From NCBI RefSeq assembly GCF_000428925.1, contig NZ_AUAW01000019.1, positions 1-48,775 of the forward strand: a stretch of 48,775 bases of DNA, read 5' to 3'. The position numbers were made by a program, and so were the translations under genes. How positions within the stretch are numbered: the stretch's first letter is position 1; every line of letters begins with the position of its first letter. Below the pieces are notes generated by a model. The model ran no database searches. It saw nothing but the letters and a program-made list of their open reading frames with translations, and had not been told where the DNA came from. This DNA is from Furfurilactobacillus rossiae DSM 15814 (GTDB lineage: Bacteria > Bacillota > Bacilli > Lactobacillales > Lactobacillaceae). Below are positions 48,491-48,775 of the stretch, piece by piece.

Positions 48491-48775
48491 TTAATCCGAA
48501 TTTTTGGACAAATTTGTCAGCATAACCTGATACGGTGTTTGCCAGTCGAGTATTTTAAGCGGTCGCTGGTTAATTTGGAGTAACGTCGTCGTTAAATCTT
48601 GAGCACTAATGTGCTCAAAACGAGTCCCTTTAGGATAAAAATAACGTAAATTCCGATTAAAGCGTTCATTACTACCACGTTCAGCTGGAGTATAAGCATG
48701 GCAGTAATAGGTCTTAATACCATATTGTGATTCAAGTGATACTAGCCCACTAAACTCAGTGCCACGGTCCACAGT
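48491..48775 (-). CDS. IS30-family transposase, C-terminal part, cut by the window edge
   Basis: 95 codons from the window edge to the TAA at 48491. TVDRGTEFSGL carries the second Asp of the DDE triad, and YYCHAYTPAERGSNERFNRNLRYFYPKGT the Glu. LLQINQRPLKILDWQTPYQVM is the usual IS30 C-terminus. The N-terminal HTH and first Asp are outside the window. The IS end is probably near 48477, where GGTAGATTGCAAAT begins. Confidence 0.92.
   Translation of the reverse strand, partial: TVDRGTEFSGLVSLESQYGIKTYYCHAYTPAERGSNERFNRNLRYFYPKGTRFEHISAQDLTTTLLQINQRPLKILDWQTPYQVMLTNLSKNSD

Noticed and set aside
1-48775. tRNA or rRNA genes
   Set aside because: I saw no cloverleaf-like GGTTCRA..CC arm sets or rRNA core sequences in the intergenic regions. 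A dedicated search could still find one.

Overview
The window is bacterial chromosome with roughly 45% GC. It most resembles a Lactobacillaceae lactic acid bacterium. The evidence is the peptidase set (PepN, a C69 dipeptidase), paired lytSR and lrgAB genes, an mntH-usp pair, a MutY with no iron-sulfur cysteines, strong AGGAGG ribosome binding sites, and IS1182 and IS30 transposases at the two edges. A heterofermentative genus is plausible, but I cannot fix the genus from this sequence.

Layout. 1-350: cut-off IS1182-family transposase and its leader. 0.4-6.4 kb: HAD phosphatase, PLC-like protein, GNAT, orphan sugar-type binding protein, HU-like protein, CDF zinc exporter, small winged-helix regulator. 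6.5-8.6 kb: mntH-usp. 8.9-13.5 kb: CPBP protease, MFS pump, GyrI-like protein, SDR, B3/B4 protein. 14.0-19.3 kb: tyrosine phosphatase, nucleoside hydrolase with a probable cre site, a large FAD/NAD(P)-binding protein, nnrE, an OmdA-like protein. 19.3-25.7 kb: palindromic repeats, a RelE/Phd toxin-antitoxin pair, pepN, a GAPDH paralogue, a zeta-type toxin with a small overlapping partner. 26-29 kb: dipeptidase, HAD, GNAT. 29.2-35.2 kb: lytS-lytR followed by two consecutive lrgAB pairs on the minus strand. 35.3-42.4 kb: menG, unknowns, a DUF915-type hydrolase, SDR, mutY-rnhA, an Asp/Ser-rich lipoprotein. 42.8-45.8 kb: divergent usp and MarR genes with shared operators, then cysE-cysK behind a leader-peptide attenuator. 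45.9-48.2 kb: a CPA1 Na+/H+ antiporter. 48.5 kb to the end: cut-off IS30 transposase.

Two systems stand out. First, ten intergenic elements of about 160-175 nt (E1-E10) form one family. They look like a structured RNA: sequence differs between copies, but the changes in the helices compensate, while a core (GGGACCGGT, then AGCC) and a symmetric TAA/TAA internal loop in one hairpin are kept. They sit only between genes, mostly between convergent gene ends next to terminators, so they do not look like ordinary cis riboswitches. Second, cysE-cysK is preceded by a sigma-A promoter, a 31-codon leader peptide with two adjacent Cys codons, and mutually exclusive hairpins ending in a terminator. This is the layout of ribosome-mediated attenuation by cysteine, and I see no T-box.

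Two genes (14785 and 6366, both minus) lack a usable ATG/GTG/TTG at the family-conserved start and may begin at ATC and ATT.
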